Positions 18,571 through 27,401 of a stretch of 64,000 bases of DNA are shown piece after piece. Origin of the DNA: an uncultured Alphaproteobacteria bacterium (GTDB taxonomy: Bacteria; Pseudomonadota; Alphaproteobacteria; UBA7985); NCBI GenBank assembly GCA_905479265.1, contig CAJQLX010000038.1:28978-92977 (forward strand), given 5' to 3'. A model generated the notes under the pieces. It had not been told where the DNA came from and did no database searches. It worked only from the letters and a program-made list of their open reading frames with translations. How positions within the stretch are numbered: position 1 is the stretch's first letter; each line of letters opens with the position of its first letter. Position numbers and translations under genes: made by a program.

Positions 18571-18645
18571 GCGGGTGTAGCTCAGGGGTAGAGCACTAGC
18601 TTGCCATGCTAGGTGTCGTGAGTTCGAATCTCATCACCCGCTCCA
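18571..18645 (+). tRNA. tRNA-Gly (anticodon GCC)
   Basis: The 75 bases fold as a full cloverleaf: acceptor GCGGGTG/CACCCGC, D arm GCTC..GAGC, anticodon stem CTAGC/GCTAG with loop TTGCCAT (anticodon GCC), and T arm GTGAG-TTCGAAT-CTCAT. The terminal CCA is encoded. It stands alone between rapZ and a META-domain gene. The 223 bases between rapZ and the tRNA contain no credible gene. Confidence 0.97.
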
Positions 18646-18881
18646 TTTACTTCCTTGTCGAAGTAAACGAAGCCAGCCGAACAGAAAACCGTCATCGATG
18701 CGGTCCGTACACGCCAAGCCTTTTGGCCGCGGGACCGTGCGCAATCGATTTTTCCGTGTTCTGTGACTGAGCGTTCAACAGCTCAACGATCGACGATAAT
18801 ATGGGGTTGGTGAGGGAAGGTGTAGACTTCTCAGCGCTGAGGAACCAAGTCTCTTGAGCAATCGCGAAAGGACGGCGGACG

Positions 18882-19421
18882 ATGATTTTTTGGTTACACA
18901 CAACCGGGATGCGTTGGCTTGCTGCTGCTGTCGTGGGTGGTGCGCTCGGGTTATCGACGATCGCGGGTGCTGAGTCAGACTCCGCCTCACCTGCAAGCGC
19001 TGACCCCTCATCTCACCCCGCACCCCATGCCTTGGCGGGCCAGTGGTGGTTGAAATCCGTTTTTGACGAAGCAGGGGCTGCTATTTGGCTCGGCGGCGGT
19101 CAAGACGAGCCTATTACGATGACGGTCAAGGCGGATGGTGATATTCACACCTTGGCGGCCTGCAACAGCTACTTTGGCAGCTTTGGCGCAGCGACCGGAT
19201 TGAACGTCGCTCTGGACCCCCCTTTGATGATGACAACTCGGATCATGTGTTGGGGAGATTATCCGCCCGTGGTGCGGTTCGAGCGGATTGCTCGGTTTGA
19301 TCGCGGCCCGGTAGAATTGACCCTGTTCGATGCAGACGACCGACGCGTGGCGACGTACATCGATATGACGGCGATGGCTGAAGCGCTGACGTTGGCGCGG
19401 GATCGAGAACGCGGTGAATAA
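18882..19421 (+). CDS. Secreted META-domain (HslJ-like) protein
   Basis: The 179-residue protein has a signal-peptide-like N-terminus (hydrophobic residues ~10-28, likely cleavage after IAGA) and a linker rich in Ser, Pro and Ala. A META domain follows from about residue 50. The domain shows the family pattern ALAGQWWLKSV, AACNSYFGSF and MMTTRIMCWGD, with two cysteines that could pair. META proteins such as HslJ are surface or periplasmic proteins linked to stress and novobiocin tolerance, with no known reaction. There is no lipobox. It follows the tRNA-Gly gene by about 240 bp. Confidence 0.78.
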   Translation: MIFWLHTTGMRWLAAAVVGGALGLSTIAGAESDSASPASADPSSHPAPHALAGQWWLKSVFDEAGAAIWLGGGQDEPITMTVKADGDIHTLAACNSYFGSFGAATGLNVALDPPLMMTTRIMCWGDYPPVVRFERIARFDRGPVELTLFDADDRRVATYIDMTAMAEALTLARDRERGE

Positions 19422-19425
19422 GAAG

Positions 19426-19457
19426 GGCGGTGCCCTCTAAGTCTCGTCTTCACCGCC
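19426..19457. terminator. Possible hairpin between convergent META and SnoaL-like genes
   Basis: GGCGGTG (19426-19432) and CACCGCC (19451-19457) are exact complements with an 18-base loop, placed between two convergent genes. There is no clear T-run on either side, so terminator function is a guess from position. Confidence 0.3.
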
Positions 19458-19500
19458 TTCCTGATCGTGTGGCGTGCTTCGCCGTTGGAGCCAAGCGTGC

Positions 19501-19830
19501 TTACTTGAGCAGCGTCGCGCCCGTTTCGGTGCGGACGATCAGACCGTCCTGAATCGTGTTGACGATCAGCACGGCTTCTTTGGTGCCATCAGGGAAACCC
19601 ATGACTTGGTGCGAAACAACGACTTCATCGTTTTCGTAGATGCAGCGGTTGTTGAAAAACTCAAGCTTGTCGCTGGCCATCATCTCAGCCATTGCCGGGC
19701 CCCAGTCTGCTTTGCTGACTTCCGTGCCCGTTTGGTGACGGACAAACACGTAGTCGTCGTGCAGCAAAGCCATGTAGCCATCAACATCGCGATCGTCGGT
19801 CGTTTTCATCATTTTTGCGTACATAGACAT
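19501..19830 (-). CDS. SnoaL/NTF2-like small protein
   Basis: This 109-residue protein has the pattern of NTF2/SnoaL-like cone-fold proteins: an N-terminal helix with YMALLHDDYVFVRHQTGTEVSK, then strands containing EVVVSHQVMGFPDGTKEAVLIVNTIQDGL-type alternation. The ATG at 19830 is supported by GGAG 8 nt upstream; a longer open frame to 19887 lacks support. The fold hosts many enzymes and binding proteins, and I cannot predict the ligand. It is divergent from the DUF6176-like gene. Confidence 0.65.
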   Translation of the reverse strand: MSMYAKMMKTTDDRDVDGYMALLHDDYVFVRHQTGTEVSKADWGPAMAEMMASDKLEFFNNRCIYENDEVVVSHQVMGFPDGTKEAVLIVNTIQDGLIVRTETGATLLK

Positions 19831-20149
19831 GGATATTCTCCGTAATTCTTCAGTTTTGATTTCAGGATCAGCAGGCCAAAAACTCATTGCGATTTTACGA
19901 CAAAAAAACAGTGAGTGAGCTGCTGTTATCCGAAATCAAGCCATTTAATGAATCATATGTAAAGAATTCAAATATAAAGCGCACCAAATTGCTCAAACTA
20001 CGAGCGTGCCACGTTGACAATCAATTTAAATATTTCACGGTAGAGCATCGAGTTGATGGAGCGATTGATTTGTAGTGGGTATGGTCAAATCTATAGTTCC
20101 ATTGTGTCGATTGAATAAAATAAAACCATTTTAATATTGGAGTAAAAAA
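19831..20149. promoter_or_regulatory. AT-rich divergent intergenic region
   Basis: The 319 bases between the SnoaL-like and DUF6176-like genes are clearly richer in A and T than the rest of the window and hold no credible gene. A TTGACA hexamer at 20014-20019 could be a -35 element for the rightward gene, but I see no matching -10 at a standard distance. The composition may reflect divergent promoters or recent acquisition. Confidence 0.4.
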
Positions 20150-20482
20150 ATGGCAGCACTCGCAATGGTCATGCCCATCCTGCCCGGTAAGAAAGAAAAG
20201 TGGCTTGAAATGATCAACGGCATCAATCAGCAGCCCGCCAAAGCTGAGTTTGACGCCATCCGCGAAAATGCAGGCTTGCATGAGCAGACATTCTTGCAGG
20301 AAACCCCACACGGCGACTTTGTGATCCTGACGTACGAGGGCGACGATCCAGCAGCAGGCTGGGCGCAAATCATGCAGTCGATGGACGAAGACTTCGCTGC
20401 CTTTGCCTTGGACGTTCACGGCTTGGATGCTTCCGCGCCACCGCCAGCGCTTCCAAGCCTGGTCTATGACAGCCGCTCGTAA
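20150..20482 (+). CDS. DUF6176-like small protein of unknown function
   Basis: This 110-residue protein opens with a hydrophobic strand (AALAMVMPILPGKKEKW) and continues with a helix. A GLHEQTFLQETPHGDFVILTYEGDD-type strand pair follows, then another helix. That order resembles small ferredoxin-like alpha/beta barrel proteins, and the family called DUF6176 as I recall it. GGAG lies 9 nt before the ATG. No catalytic residue is evident. Its partner across the divergent promoter is the SnoaL-like gene, and the two may be co-regulated. Confidence 0.6.
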   Translation: MAALAMVMPILPGKKEKWLEMINGINQQPAKAEFDAIRENAGLHEQTFLQETPHGDFVILTYEGDDPAAGWAQIMQSMDEDFAAFALDVHGLDASAPPPALPSLVYDSRS

Positions 20483-20500
20483 GCCAAACGAGGGCCGACA

Positions 20501-20534
20501 TAAAAAACCGCTGGCGCGCTAATTGGCGCGCCAG
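20501..20534 (-). terminator. Intrinsic terminator of the RNA methyltransferase gene
   Basis: Arms at 20511-20519 and 20526-20534 (CTGGCGCGC/GCGCGCCAG) form a 9-bp GC-rich stem with a six-base loop. On the minus strand it is followed after three bases by six T. The stem overlaps the last codons of the methyltransferase gene. Confidence 0.8.
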
Positions 20535-21067
20535 TTCGTTCGCCCGGTGCGTGAGAAGCGACCCCCATGGACGTGGCCGTTTTTCGCTTCGGTTGGTCCC
20601 CCCGGGCGCACTGGCTTGGGCTGGTACTGCCCATGCTGCAAGTGCCGATCATAAAGAACAATCCCACCGGCCAACGCGACATTGACGCAAAACTTCGTTG
20701 GAATCTTTATCACGTGGTCACAGTGCTGCAGAATATCGGGCGTCAGCGAGCCTTTCTCCGGTCCCATGATGTAGGCAGCGCGGGAGGGGTGATTGAACGA
20801 CGGCAATTCGACGGCGTCATCGGTCAACTCCACCCCCACAAGCTGCATCCCGCGCGGGCGGGACATGTCCTCAAGCGAGGGAAAATCGAAATAGGGCAGA
20901 TGCAACTCGGCATTTGACGTATCCGCTTGGCGCACCTTTTGCCGTGTGACTTCAGAGCCAATGGTAAAGGTGTAAGCTGCGCCAAAGGCATGGGCTGTCC
21001 GCATCAGCGCGCCCATGTTTCGGGATTTGGAAATTTCCAGCACGCCTACGGCAAAGTACCCTCGCAT
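20519..21067 (-). CDS. TrmH/SpoU-family RNA 2'-O-methyltransferase
   Basis: The 182-residue protein has the SPOUT-fold signatures of the TrmH family: an N-terminal SKSRNMGALMRTAHAFGA segment (motif 1), YIMGPEKGSL (motif 2) and IPTKFCVNVALAGGIVLYD (motif 3), which together form the SAM-binding knot. It would methylate a ribose in tRNA or rRNA, target unknown. The ATG at 21067 has AAGGAA upstream. The final ~30 residues are polar and basic. The gene ends inside its own terminator. Confidence 0.88.
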   Translation of the reverse strand: MRGYFAVGVLEISKSRNMGALMRTAHAFGAAYTFTIGSEVTRQKVRQADTSNAELHLPYFDFPSLEDMSRPRGMQLVGVELTDDAVELPSFNHPSRAAYIMGPEKGSLTPDILQHCDHVIKIPTKFCVNVALAGGIVLYDRHLQHGQYQPKPVRPGGPTEAKNGHVHGGRFSRTGRTNWRAN

Positions 21068-21203
21068 GAACCATTCCTTGTGCAAATTCAGCCCGATCCA
21101 CCAATGGCCCTAAGCCACGTGGATGTCAAAACACAGCCCGATCAACGCTGGACTGCTGAAAAAATCCGTGCAGGGGCGAAGGGCATGGGTGAGACTTAGC
21201 TCT

Positions 21204-22136
21204 ATGAGTAAGGTCAAAGCCGCAGAAACCCCCCTTTCCCCCAACAACGCGCGCGCCATTGTGTGGATGGTGGTGTCCGTGATCTGCTTTTCCGTGATGA
21301 GCTTGTGCGTGAAGCAGGCCTCGAACGCGGGTGTTGAGCCGTTTCAGATTGTGTTCGCGCGCGTGCTCTTTGGCTTCATCGCCATTTTGCCGTTCGCCGT
21401 GATCGCCGGACCGCGTTCCGTTCTGGCCACAAAACGTCCTTTGCGCCACATGCTGCGATCGATGGTTGGTGTGAGTGCTATGGCGATGCTGTTTTTTGCG
21501 TTCAGCAAGCTGAACATGACCGAAACGGTTGCCCTAAACTTCACGGTCCCCTTCTTTGTCACCATCGGTGCGGTTTTATTTCTGGGCGAGACCATCCGCA
21601 TGCGCCGGATCGCAGCCACGGTCGTGGGTTTCTTGGGCGTGTTGGTGGTCGCGCAGCCGTGGAGCCAAGCGCTGGTCTGGGCGCAGCTTTTGCCGCTGCT
21701 AGCAGCGGTACTGATGGCAACGGCGTTCCTGGTGGTCAAAGATCTGGTTAAGACCGAAAGCACCATTCGCATGGTGACGTTCCAAGGCTTTTGGATGTCC
21801 GTTTACACCGTTGTTCCGGCGATGCTGGTTTGGAAAGATCTGAGTTTGGAGATTTGGATCTTGCTGATCGTGGCGGGATTTATCGCAACCGCTGGCCAGT
21901 GGGCTTTGACGCTTGCCGCCCGTCAGGGGGAAGCGTCAGCGGTCATGCCGTTTGATTATCTGCGTTTGCCGTTTGTCGCCCTGCTGGAGCTGACCATCCT
22001 CGGCGTTATCCCCCAAGTGGCCAGCCTGGCCGGCGGTGCCATTATCGCAATCGCGGCCATCTACATCGCTCGCCGAGAAGCCCAAGTCAGCAAGCGCGCG
22101 CTGGTGGCGGAGTCCAAGACGTTCCCCAAGACCTGA
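21204..22136 (+). CDS. EamA/DMT-family transporter
   Basis: This 310-residue membrane protein has about ten hydrophobic segments in two repeats of the EamA domain, the drug/metabolite transporter superfamily. A signature segment is the ALNFTVPFFVTIGAVLFLGE stretch at the end of the first half. Substrates in this family are mostly amino acids, nucleosides or small metabolites and cannot be predicted here. The ATG at 21204 is chosen because residues encoded upstream are polar and unlike the family. It is convergent with ftsK, with a 13-bp gap. Confidence 0.88.
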   Translation: MSKVKAAETPLSPNNARAIVWMVVSVICFSVMSLCVKQASNAGVEPFQIVFARVLFGFIAILPFAVIAGPRSVLATKRPLRHMLRSMVGVSAMAMLFFAFSKLNMTETVALNFTVPFFVTIGAVLFLGETIRMRRIAATVVGFLGVLVVAQPWSQALVWAQLLPLLAAVLMATAFLVVKDLVKTESTIRMVTFQGFWMSVYTVVPAMLVWKDLSLEIWILLIVAGFIATAGQWALTLAARQGEASAVMPFDYLRLPFVALLELTILGVIPQVASLAGGAIIAIAAIYIARREAQVSKRALVAESKTFPKT

Positions 22137-22149
22137 GCGTCACGCCGCC

Positions 22150-24996
22150 TTAGTCGATGTAAATATCGCGCTTGCCGGTTTTGTCTGGCGGACCAACCAA
22201 CCCTTCGTTTTCCATACGCTCGATCAGCCGCGCAGCGCGGTTATAGCCGATGGACAGCTTGCGTTGGATATAGGACGTGCTGGCGCGCTGGTCATTGGTG
22301 ACGATCTGAACGGCCTTTTGATACAGGTCGCCGTCTGCGTCTTCTTCCTCCCCGCTGCCAAACATATCCGCTTGGTCGTCTTCACCCATAAACGCGCTGC
22401 TGTCGTTGGTCAGCGTATCGACAAACTCCGGCTCGCCCTGATTGCGCAAGTGTTGGACGACGGCCTGAACTTCTTCGGTGCTGACAAAGGCAGAATGCAC
22501 GCGCGTCGGGCGACGCCCCTCGGCGCTGAACAGCATGTCACCAACGCGCAAGAGCTGCTCGGCGCCCGGCTCGTCGAGAATGGTGCGAGAATCAATTTTG
22601 GTCCGCACGTAAAGCGAGATGCGGCTTGGGATGTTGGCTTTGATCGTGCCGGTAATCACGTCAACAGACGGGCGCTGGGTCGCTGTGATGACGTGAATGC
22701 CCGCCGCACGGCCCATTTGGGTCAGGCGCTGCAGCGAGGATTCGATGTCTTTCTTCGCCAGCTCCATCAAATCCGCCAACTCATCGACGATCAGAACGAT
22801 GTAAGGCATGGGCTTGAGCGGTAATTCGCGTTCTTCGTATTCAGGCTGGCCCGAATCCGGGTCAAAGCCGGTCTGCACCCGCTGGACAATGGCCTCACCG
22901 TCGGCAATGGCCTGATCAATGCGCTCGTTGTAGTCAAGGATGCCCCGCACTTCGAGCTTCATCATCGTCTCGTAGCGGTCTTCCATCTCTCGCACGGCCC
23001 ACTTGAGCGCAACAATCGCCCGGCGAGGGTCGGTGACAACGGGTGACAGCAAGTGGGGAATGCGGTCGTAGAGCGAGAGTTCCAGCATCTTCGGATCGAT
23101 CATGATCAACTTCAGCCGCTCTGGCGGTAGCGCATAGAGCAAAGAGAGGATCATGCCGTTCAGCGAGACCGACTTACCCGAACCTGTCGTTCCGGCAATC
23201 AGCAAGTGCGGCGCACGGGCCAAATCGGCAACCGTTGGGTTGCCCGCAATATCGATCCCCAAGGCCAAAGGCAGACGCGCTTTTCCGTCGGTGAAGGCAT
23301 CACTGTCGATGATCTGACGCAGGTTAACCGGCGTGCGTGATTCGTTCGGCAATTCGATACCGATCACGGATGTCCCAGGCACCACGGCGATCCGCGTGGA
23401 ATGGGCGGCCATAGCGCGCTTGATGTCATCCGCCAGCGAGACGACCCGTGCGATCCGCTGACCGGGTGCGGGGGCGAATTCGAACAGCGTAACAACAGGG
23501 CCAGGACGGGCGTTGACGACGCGGCCTTTGATCTTGAACTCATCCAGCGCCTGTTCCAGCTGCTCAATGCGCTGGGCCAAATCTTCGGGCGAGAGCCCTT
23601 TTTGCACGACTTCATCCGGGTAAACCAAATGGTCAACCGAAGGCGCCTGAAACGGTCCAGAATAGGCAGGTTGCGGGCCGGTGGGCTGCACGCCTATTCG
23701 GGTGACACGTTTGGGGGCTTCGTTCAGGGCTGCGTTTACGTGGCGCTCGGCGGTGCTTGGCGCGGCGCGTGGCGTGGTTAGGGGCGCGACTTGGGGCGTT
23801 GGCTGTGGCTCGGTTGGTACGGCCTTGATCGCCGCCGGCTCTTCGTTCAGGTCAAAGGCCGCTGCGACCGGATCTTCGAAATGATCGTCCACGGGCTCAG
23901 GCGCAAGGTTTTCGAGAAAGGGATCTGCGATTTCGGGTTTAGGGTCCGTACGCGGCTTGAGGAAGGACCAGCTTGGCGCGACCGTTTCCGCGCTGTCGAG
24001 CCGAACGCCGTAGGTGGTTTGTCCATAAGCGCGTCCAGCGTGGTCTATGCCGTCTGCTTCTTCTTCGCCGTATAGGTCAACGGATCCAGCAGGGGGCGCG
24101 GTTTCGACGGTAAAGTCATCGCGCTCGGAATCCGGGACGTAGACGGTGTCATTTTCGGCCAGTTTTACTCGGACCGCGTTGGGGTCGGAGTAAACCTCTT
24201 GCACTTCTTCATCGTCGTCGACGAACTGCGGGCCAGCGCCATCATCGTAGGGGTCATCAAGATCAGACCAAGCGCCACCGACAATGGGGCTCGCCTCGCG
24301 CTCAAACGGCGAAGGATCAGCGGCGGCAAAGTCGTCCGCAAGGTCAGTCTGTCCACCATCCCGATGCGCGCCGTAGGACGACATGAGGCTGCCATCCAAC
24401 CCAAGCGCATAAATCAGGCCCAGTGCCCCGCCGACAAAACACAGCACGGTGCTCAAGGCTTTTGGCAGGAACAACCAGCGTTGGAAATTCTCCAACACCA
24501 GCAAGCCCCCGGCACCCCCGGCACTGGCGGGCTTGGTCCAATCAGACTGGAAGGGCAAGGACGAGAGCACAGCGGCGATCATCAACACAGCCGGCAGGGC
24601 CGCCAGCACACGCAGGGTGACCGCAGACCGGTGAAGCTGAAACAGGCAAACAAACGCCCAATGCGCCAGCACCAGAGGGACCAGATAGGCCGCGACACCA
24701 AAGGTCTGCAGCAAGACATCTGCGGTAAACGCCCCCGGCGCGCCAATCCAGTTCTGTGCTGCGCGGGTGGTTGCTGTGTTCAGCGAGGGGTCCGCCGCGT
24801 TAAAGGTCAGCAGTGAGAGCGTCGTCAGGGCGACCAAGACCGCGAGAACCAGTCCCAGCAGTCGAAACATCCGATTGCGCGCCGCCAAACCTGTGCCTGT
24901 GGGCATGACGCCTTGTGGCATCAAGCGACGAAGGAAGCGAAAGGGGCCTCTGCGAGGAGAATCTGAGCCGCTGCGCGGCGGATAGGAATAAGACAT
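22150..24996 (-). CDS. ftsK: DNA translocase FtsK
   Basis: FtsK couples chromosome dimer resolution and segregation to cell division. The 948-residue protein has an N-terminal membrane domain with about four to five hydrophobic segments (residues ~45-195). An acidic, Pro-rich linker follows to about residue 440. The motor domain has Walker A GTTGSGKS near residue 605, IVDELADLM and ITATQRPSVDVITG. The C-terminal gamma domain (QRKLSIGYNRAARLIE) would read polarity sequences. The ATG at 24996 is used, as residues encoded upstream are not family-like. Confidence 0.97.
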   Translation of the reverse strand: MSYSYPPRSGSDSPRRGPFRFLRRLMPQGVMPTGTGLAARNRMFRLLGLVLAVLVALTTLSLLTFNAADPSLNTATTRAAQNWIGAPGAFTADVLLQTFGVAAYLVPLVLAHWAFVCLFQLHRSAVTLRVLAALPAVLMIAAVLSSLPFQSDWTKPASAGGAGGLLVLENFQRWLFLPKALSTVLCFVGGALGLIYALGLDGSLMSSYGAHRDGGQTDLADDFAAADPSPFEREASPIVGGAWSDLDDPYDDGAGPQFVDDDEEVQEVYSDPNAVRVKLAENDTVYVPDSERDDFTVETAPPAGSVDLYGEEEADGIDHAGRAYGQTTYGVRLDSAETVAPSWSFLKPRTDPKPEIADPFLENLAPEPVDDHFEDPVAAAFDLNEEPAAIKAVPTEPQPTPQVAPLTTPRAAPSTAERHVNAALNEAPKRVTRIGVQPTGPQPAYSGPFQAPSVDHLVYPDEVVQKGLSPEDLAQRIEQLEQALDEFKIKGRVVNARPGPVVTLFEFAPAPGQRIARVVSLADDIKRAMAAHSTRIAVVPGTSVIGIELPNESRTPVNLRQIIDSDAFTDGKARLPLALGIDIAGNPTVADLARAPHLLIAGTTGSGKSVSLNGMILSLLYALPPERLKLIMIDPKMLELSLYDRIPHLLSPVVTDPRRAIVALKWAVREMEDRYETMMKLEVRGILDYNERIDQAIADGEAIVQRVQTGFDPDSGQPEYEERELPLKPMPYIVLIVDELADLMELAKKDIESSLQRLTQMGRAAGIHVITATQRPSVDVITGTIKANIPSRISLYVRTKIDSRTILDEPGAEQLLRVGDMLFSAEGRRPTRVHSAFVSTEEVQAVVQHLRNQGEPEFVDTLTNDSSAFMGEDDQADMFGSGEEEDADGDLYQKAVQIVTNDQRASTSYIQRKLSIGYNRAARLIERMENEGLVGPPDKTGKRDIYID

Positions 24997-25194
24997 TGAA
25001 CGCCTGAAATTGTCGTCTTTGCAAATCGAAGCGCTCGTCCGTTGCTCCATGAAAACGGAGCTCGCGCAAACGCATAAAACCAATATCAACATTATTACGC
25101 GCTAATTCTGCGCTTTTCAATGCCTTAGCGCATAATTCTAGTGTGGTGGCTTAGGAAGCGTGATGGGTCACGGCGGCAGTCTGGGGCGGAACAA

Positions 25195-25235
25195 TAAAAA
25201 AACCGGTGCTTCCATGAAGGAAGAGCACCGGTTTT
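25195..25235 (-). terminator. Intrinsic terminator of glnB
   Basis: AAAACCGGTGCT (25199-25210) and AGCACCGGTTTT (25224-25235) are exact 12-bp complements with a 13-base loop that can itself pair. On the minus strand the stem is followed by a run of T. It begins 24 bp after the glnB stop and separates glnB from ftsK. Confidence 0.9.
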
Positions 25236-25259
25236 GCTGTCTCAGACGAGGAAGCGGGT

Positions 25260-25598
25260 TTAAAGCGCTGAGGCGTCGGTTTCGCCCGTACGGATCCGAA
25301 TGGCCTGCTCAAGATCGAGAACGAAGATCTTGCCATCACCAATGGCGCCTGTGTTGGCGGCGCTTTGGATCGCTTCGACAACGGCCTCAGCCTTGTCACC
25401 GGGAACCGCCAGCTCGATTTTCACTTTCGGCAGGAAGTTTACCGTGTATTCAGCGCCGCGGTAGATTTCCGTGTGACCCTTCTGCCGGCCATAGCCCTTA
25501 ACTTCCGTGGCAGTCAGACCTTCGATCCCCAATTCAGTCAGGCGATCACGGACTGGCTCCAGCTTTGATGGCTTAATTACAGCTACTACCCACTTCAT
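25260..25598 (-). CDS. glnB: Nitrogen regulatory protein P-II
   Basis: P-II signals nitrogen and 2-oxoglutarate status. The 112 residues match the family: VKGYGRQKGHTEIYRGAEY contains the T-loop with Y51, the uridylylation site, and GDGKIFV holds the ATP-contacting loop. GlnD, which would modify Y51, is encoded at 46.3 kb in this window. No glnA or amtB is adjacent, so GlnB rather than GlnK is inferred only from sequence. The gene is monocistronic, with a strong terminator after it. Confidence 0.95.
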   Translation of the reverse strand: MKWVVAVIKPSKLEPVRDRLTELGIEGLTATEVKGYGRQKGHTEIYRGAEYTVNFLPKVKIELAVPGDKAEAVVEAIQSAANTGAIGDGKIFVLDLEQAIRIRTGETDASAL

Positions 25599-26016
25599 AT
25601 TCGTACCTATTCATTCAGTGTTTGTTTTTAGGTGCTGGTCCACCGTAGCGGCGTCCAGCGGTTGCGACAACGGGCGAGGCTGTGGTCCCCTTGGGGAGGA
25701 AATAGGACCGCGAGCCGCGCCTGAGCCTTGTTGCGATGGACCCAGCGCTCGGGAGGAAAATCAAGCGCTGTGCTTTTCGTCACAGGGTTAGACATACCAA
25801 GATGCGTGCCAACTTTTTAACCAGTCTATAAATCGTTAATAAACAGAGGCTTATTACATCATGTATAAAACTATGCTCAAAATTACATCAGGAACCCGTG
25901 CCTTAAAACGCGTCACTGCACAAATTCTGGGCAGATCAGAGTTTGCTTTCAAGGGTGATTCCCCAGCAAGGCTTCCTATATGCTTAGAATAGCCTTTTGA
26001 CTTGGAACGCGACCCC
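25599..26016. promoter_or_regulatory. Divergent glnB/ubiH intergenic region
   Basis: This 418-bp gap holds the promoters for glnB (left) and the UbiH-like gene (right). The half nearest ubiH (25795-25900) is AT-rich. I looked for an NtrC-type TGCACCA repeat and a -24/-12 sigma-54 element and found neither convincingly. No credible gene is present. Confidence 0.4.
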
Positions 26017-27195
26017 ATGAGCCATCCGAAAACTGTGCAGGAAATTGTGATCGTCGGCGCTGGTCTGGCAGGCTTGATCCAGTATCGGGCTCTGCAGTCC
26101 CGTGGCTTCAAGCCGTTTCTGATTGACCCACGGCCCCAGCACGCGCTGGGCCTGTCGAACGCCGACACCCGCTCGACCGCGTTGACGCCACGGGCGGTGG
26201 GCTTGCTGGGCCTGTCCGACGACTGGCTGCGCGAGCATGGTCAGCAGATTACGGAAATGGTTGTCGATGGTGGGTTGAGCCCGGCGCTGCGGCGCGAGGC
26301 GTCCTTGAATTTGGACAGTGGGGCGTGGGTGGTGTTCAACCGTGATTTAACCCAGTTTTTGCTCGACACGACGGACATTCAGGGACGGTTCGAGCAGGCG
26401 GTGGTTGGCAGCGCGGTCGAAGGGGGTCAGCGGATTGTTCGCCTGAACGATGGTCATCAAATCGGGGCGCGCGTGGTCATCGCAGCGGACGGGAAAAACT
26501 CGCAACTGCGGCGGGCCGAAGATATTCAAAGCCACCAGCGTGATTTCCATCAGACAGCCCTCACCGGTCGCATCAAGCACACCGCCCCCCATCAGGGCCG
26601 CGCATTCCAACGCTTCCTCCCCGGCGGGACGCTGGCTTTCCTGCCCCTCAGATCCGACGACAAGGACGGGAATCACGCCAGCAGTTTCATCTGGGTTGAG
26701 CCAACGTCGAAGGCCAAAGGCCTATTCTCTTTGTCGCCTGACACCTTGGTTGAACGCATGCAGGTTCGGTTCGGTGATGCACTTGGAACGTTGAGCGCGC
26801 CACAGGATCCGGCTTGGGGGCAGTTTCCTTTGCGGGCGCATCATTGCGAGACAATCGTGGGCGAGCGCTTGGCGCTGATCGGAGAAGCCGCGCACGCCAT
26901 GCATCCTTTGGCGGGCCAAGGTCTGAACATGACCATAAAAGATGCGGCCGCACTCACCGAAGTTTTGGTTGCTCAGCGTCGCTTGGGTCTGGATGGGGGT
27001 GATGGACAGGCGCTGCTGGACTATCAGCGCGAGCGGCGCGCAGACACGGCACGCATCACCGCGCTCACCACCGGGTTGCACGATGTCCTGGACCGCAGCC
27101 CAGCACCGGTTCGGGCCTTGGCGGCCTCAGGGTTGGAGATGATCGAACGCTTTCCGCCGATTAAAGCCTTGCTCCGCCGCGAAGCCGACCGCTAG
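26017..27195 (+). CDS. UbiH/UbiF/COQ6-family FAD-dependent hydroxylase
   Basis: The 392-residue flavoprotein has an N-terminal dinucleotide-binding motif IVGAGLAGL, the [15 protein letters not shown] segment typical of ubiquinone hydroxylases, and the C-terminal [22 protein letters not shown] motif (Glu where Asp is more common). It probably hydroxylates the ubiquinone ring at one of three positions; which one is not clear from sequence. The ATG at 26017 is preferred to a TTG five codons earlier. Its stop overlaps the convergent trm112-like gene by 4 bp. Confidence 0.9.
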   Translation: MSHPKTVQEIVIVGAGLAGLIQYRALQSRGFKPFLIDPRPQHALGLSNADTRSTALTPRAVGLLGLSDDWLREHGQQITEMVVDGGLSPALRREASLNLDSGAWVVFNRDLTQFLLDTTDIQGRFEQAVVGSAVEGGQRIVRLNDGHQIGARVVIAADGKNSQLRRAEDIQSHQRDFHQTALTGRIKHTAPHQGRAFQRFLPGGTLAFLPLRSDDKDGNHASSFIWVEPTSKAKGLFSLSPDTLVERMQVRFGDALGTLSAPQDPAWGQFPLRAHHCETIVGERLALIGEAAHAMHPLAGQGLNMTIKDAAALTEVLVAQRRLGLDGGDGQALLDYQRERRADTARITALTTGLHDVLDRSPAPVRALAASGLEMIERFPPIKALLRREADR

Positions 27196-27392
27196 AGCCG
27201 ACGCGCTTCTTCGACCAATAGAATCGGAATCCCGTCGCGGATCGGAAAAGCCAAGCCCGCCTGCTCTGACACCAACTCCTGTGCCTGCCGGTCCAAATGA
27301 AGCGTTGCTTTCGTCAGCGGACACACGAGCAGCTCCAGCATGCGGGGGTCCGGTGTGTTCTCGGGGCTTTCAATCGGCGTTTCGTCAGTCAC
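27192..27392 (-). CDS. Trm112/YcaR-family small protein
   Basis: This 66-residue protein contains [17 protein letters not shown] and [19 protein letters not shown], the two conserved blocks of the Trm112-like (UPF0434) family. Eukaryotic Trm112 activates several SAM methyltransferases, and bacterial members may do the same; no partner is visible here. Only one cysteine is present, so a zinc knuckle is unlikely. It is the last gene of the minus-strand cluster, 9 bp after the LON-domain gene. Confidence 0.88.
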   Translation of the reverse strand: MTDETPIESPENTPDPRMLELLVCPLTKATLHLDRQAQELVSEQAGLAFPIRDGIPILLVEEARRL

Positions 27393-27401
27393 AAGACGTC
27401 C

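Noticed and set aside
25599..26016. NtrC or sigma-54 control of glnB
   Set aside because: No convincing TGCACCA inverted repeat or GG-GC element at -24/-12 spacing was found in the glnB upstream region.
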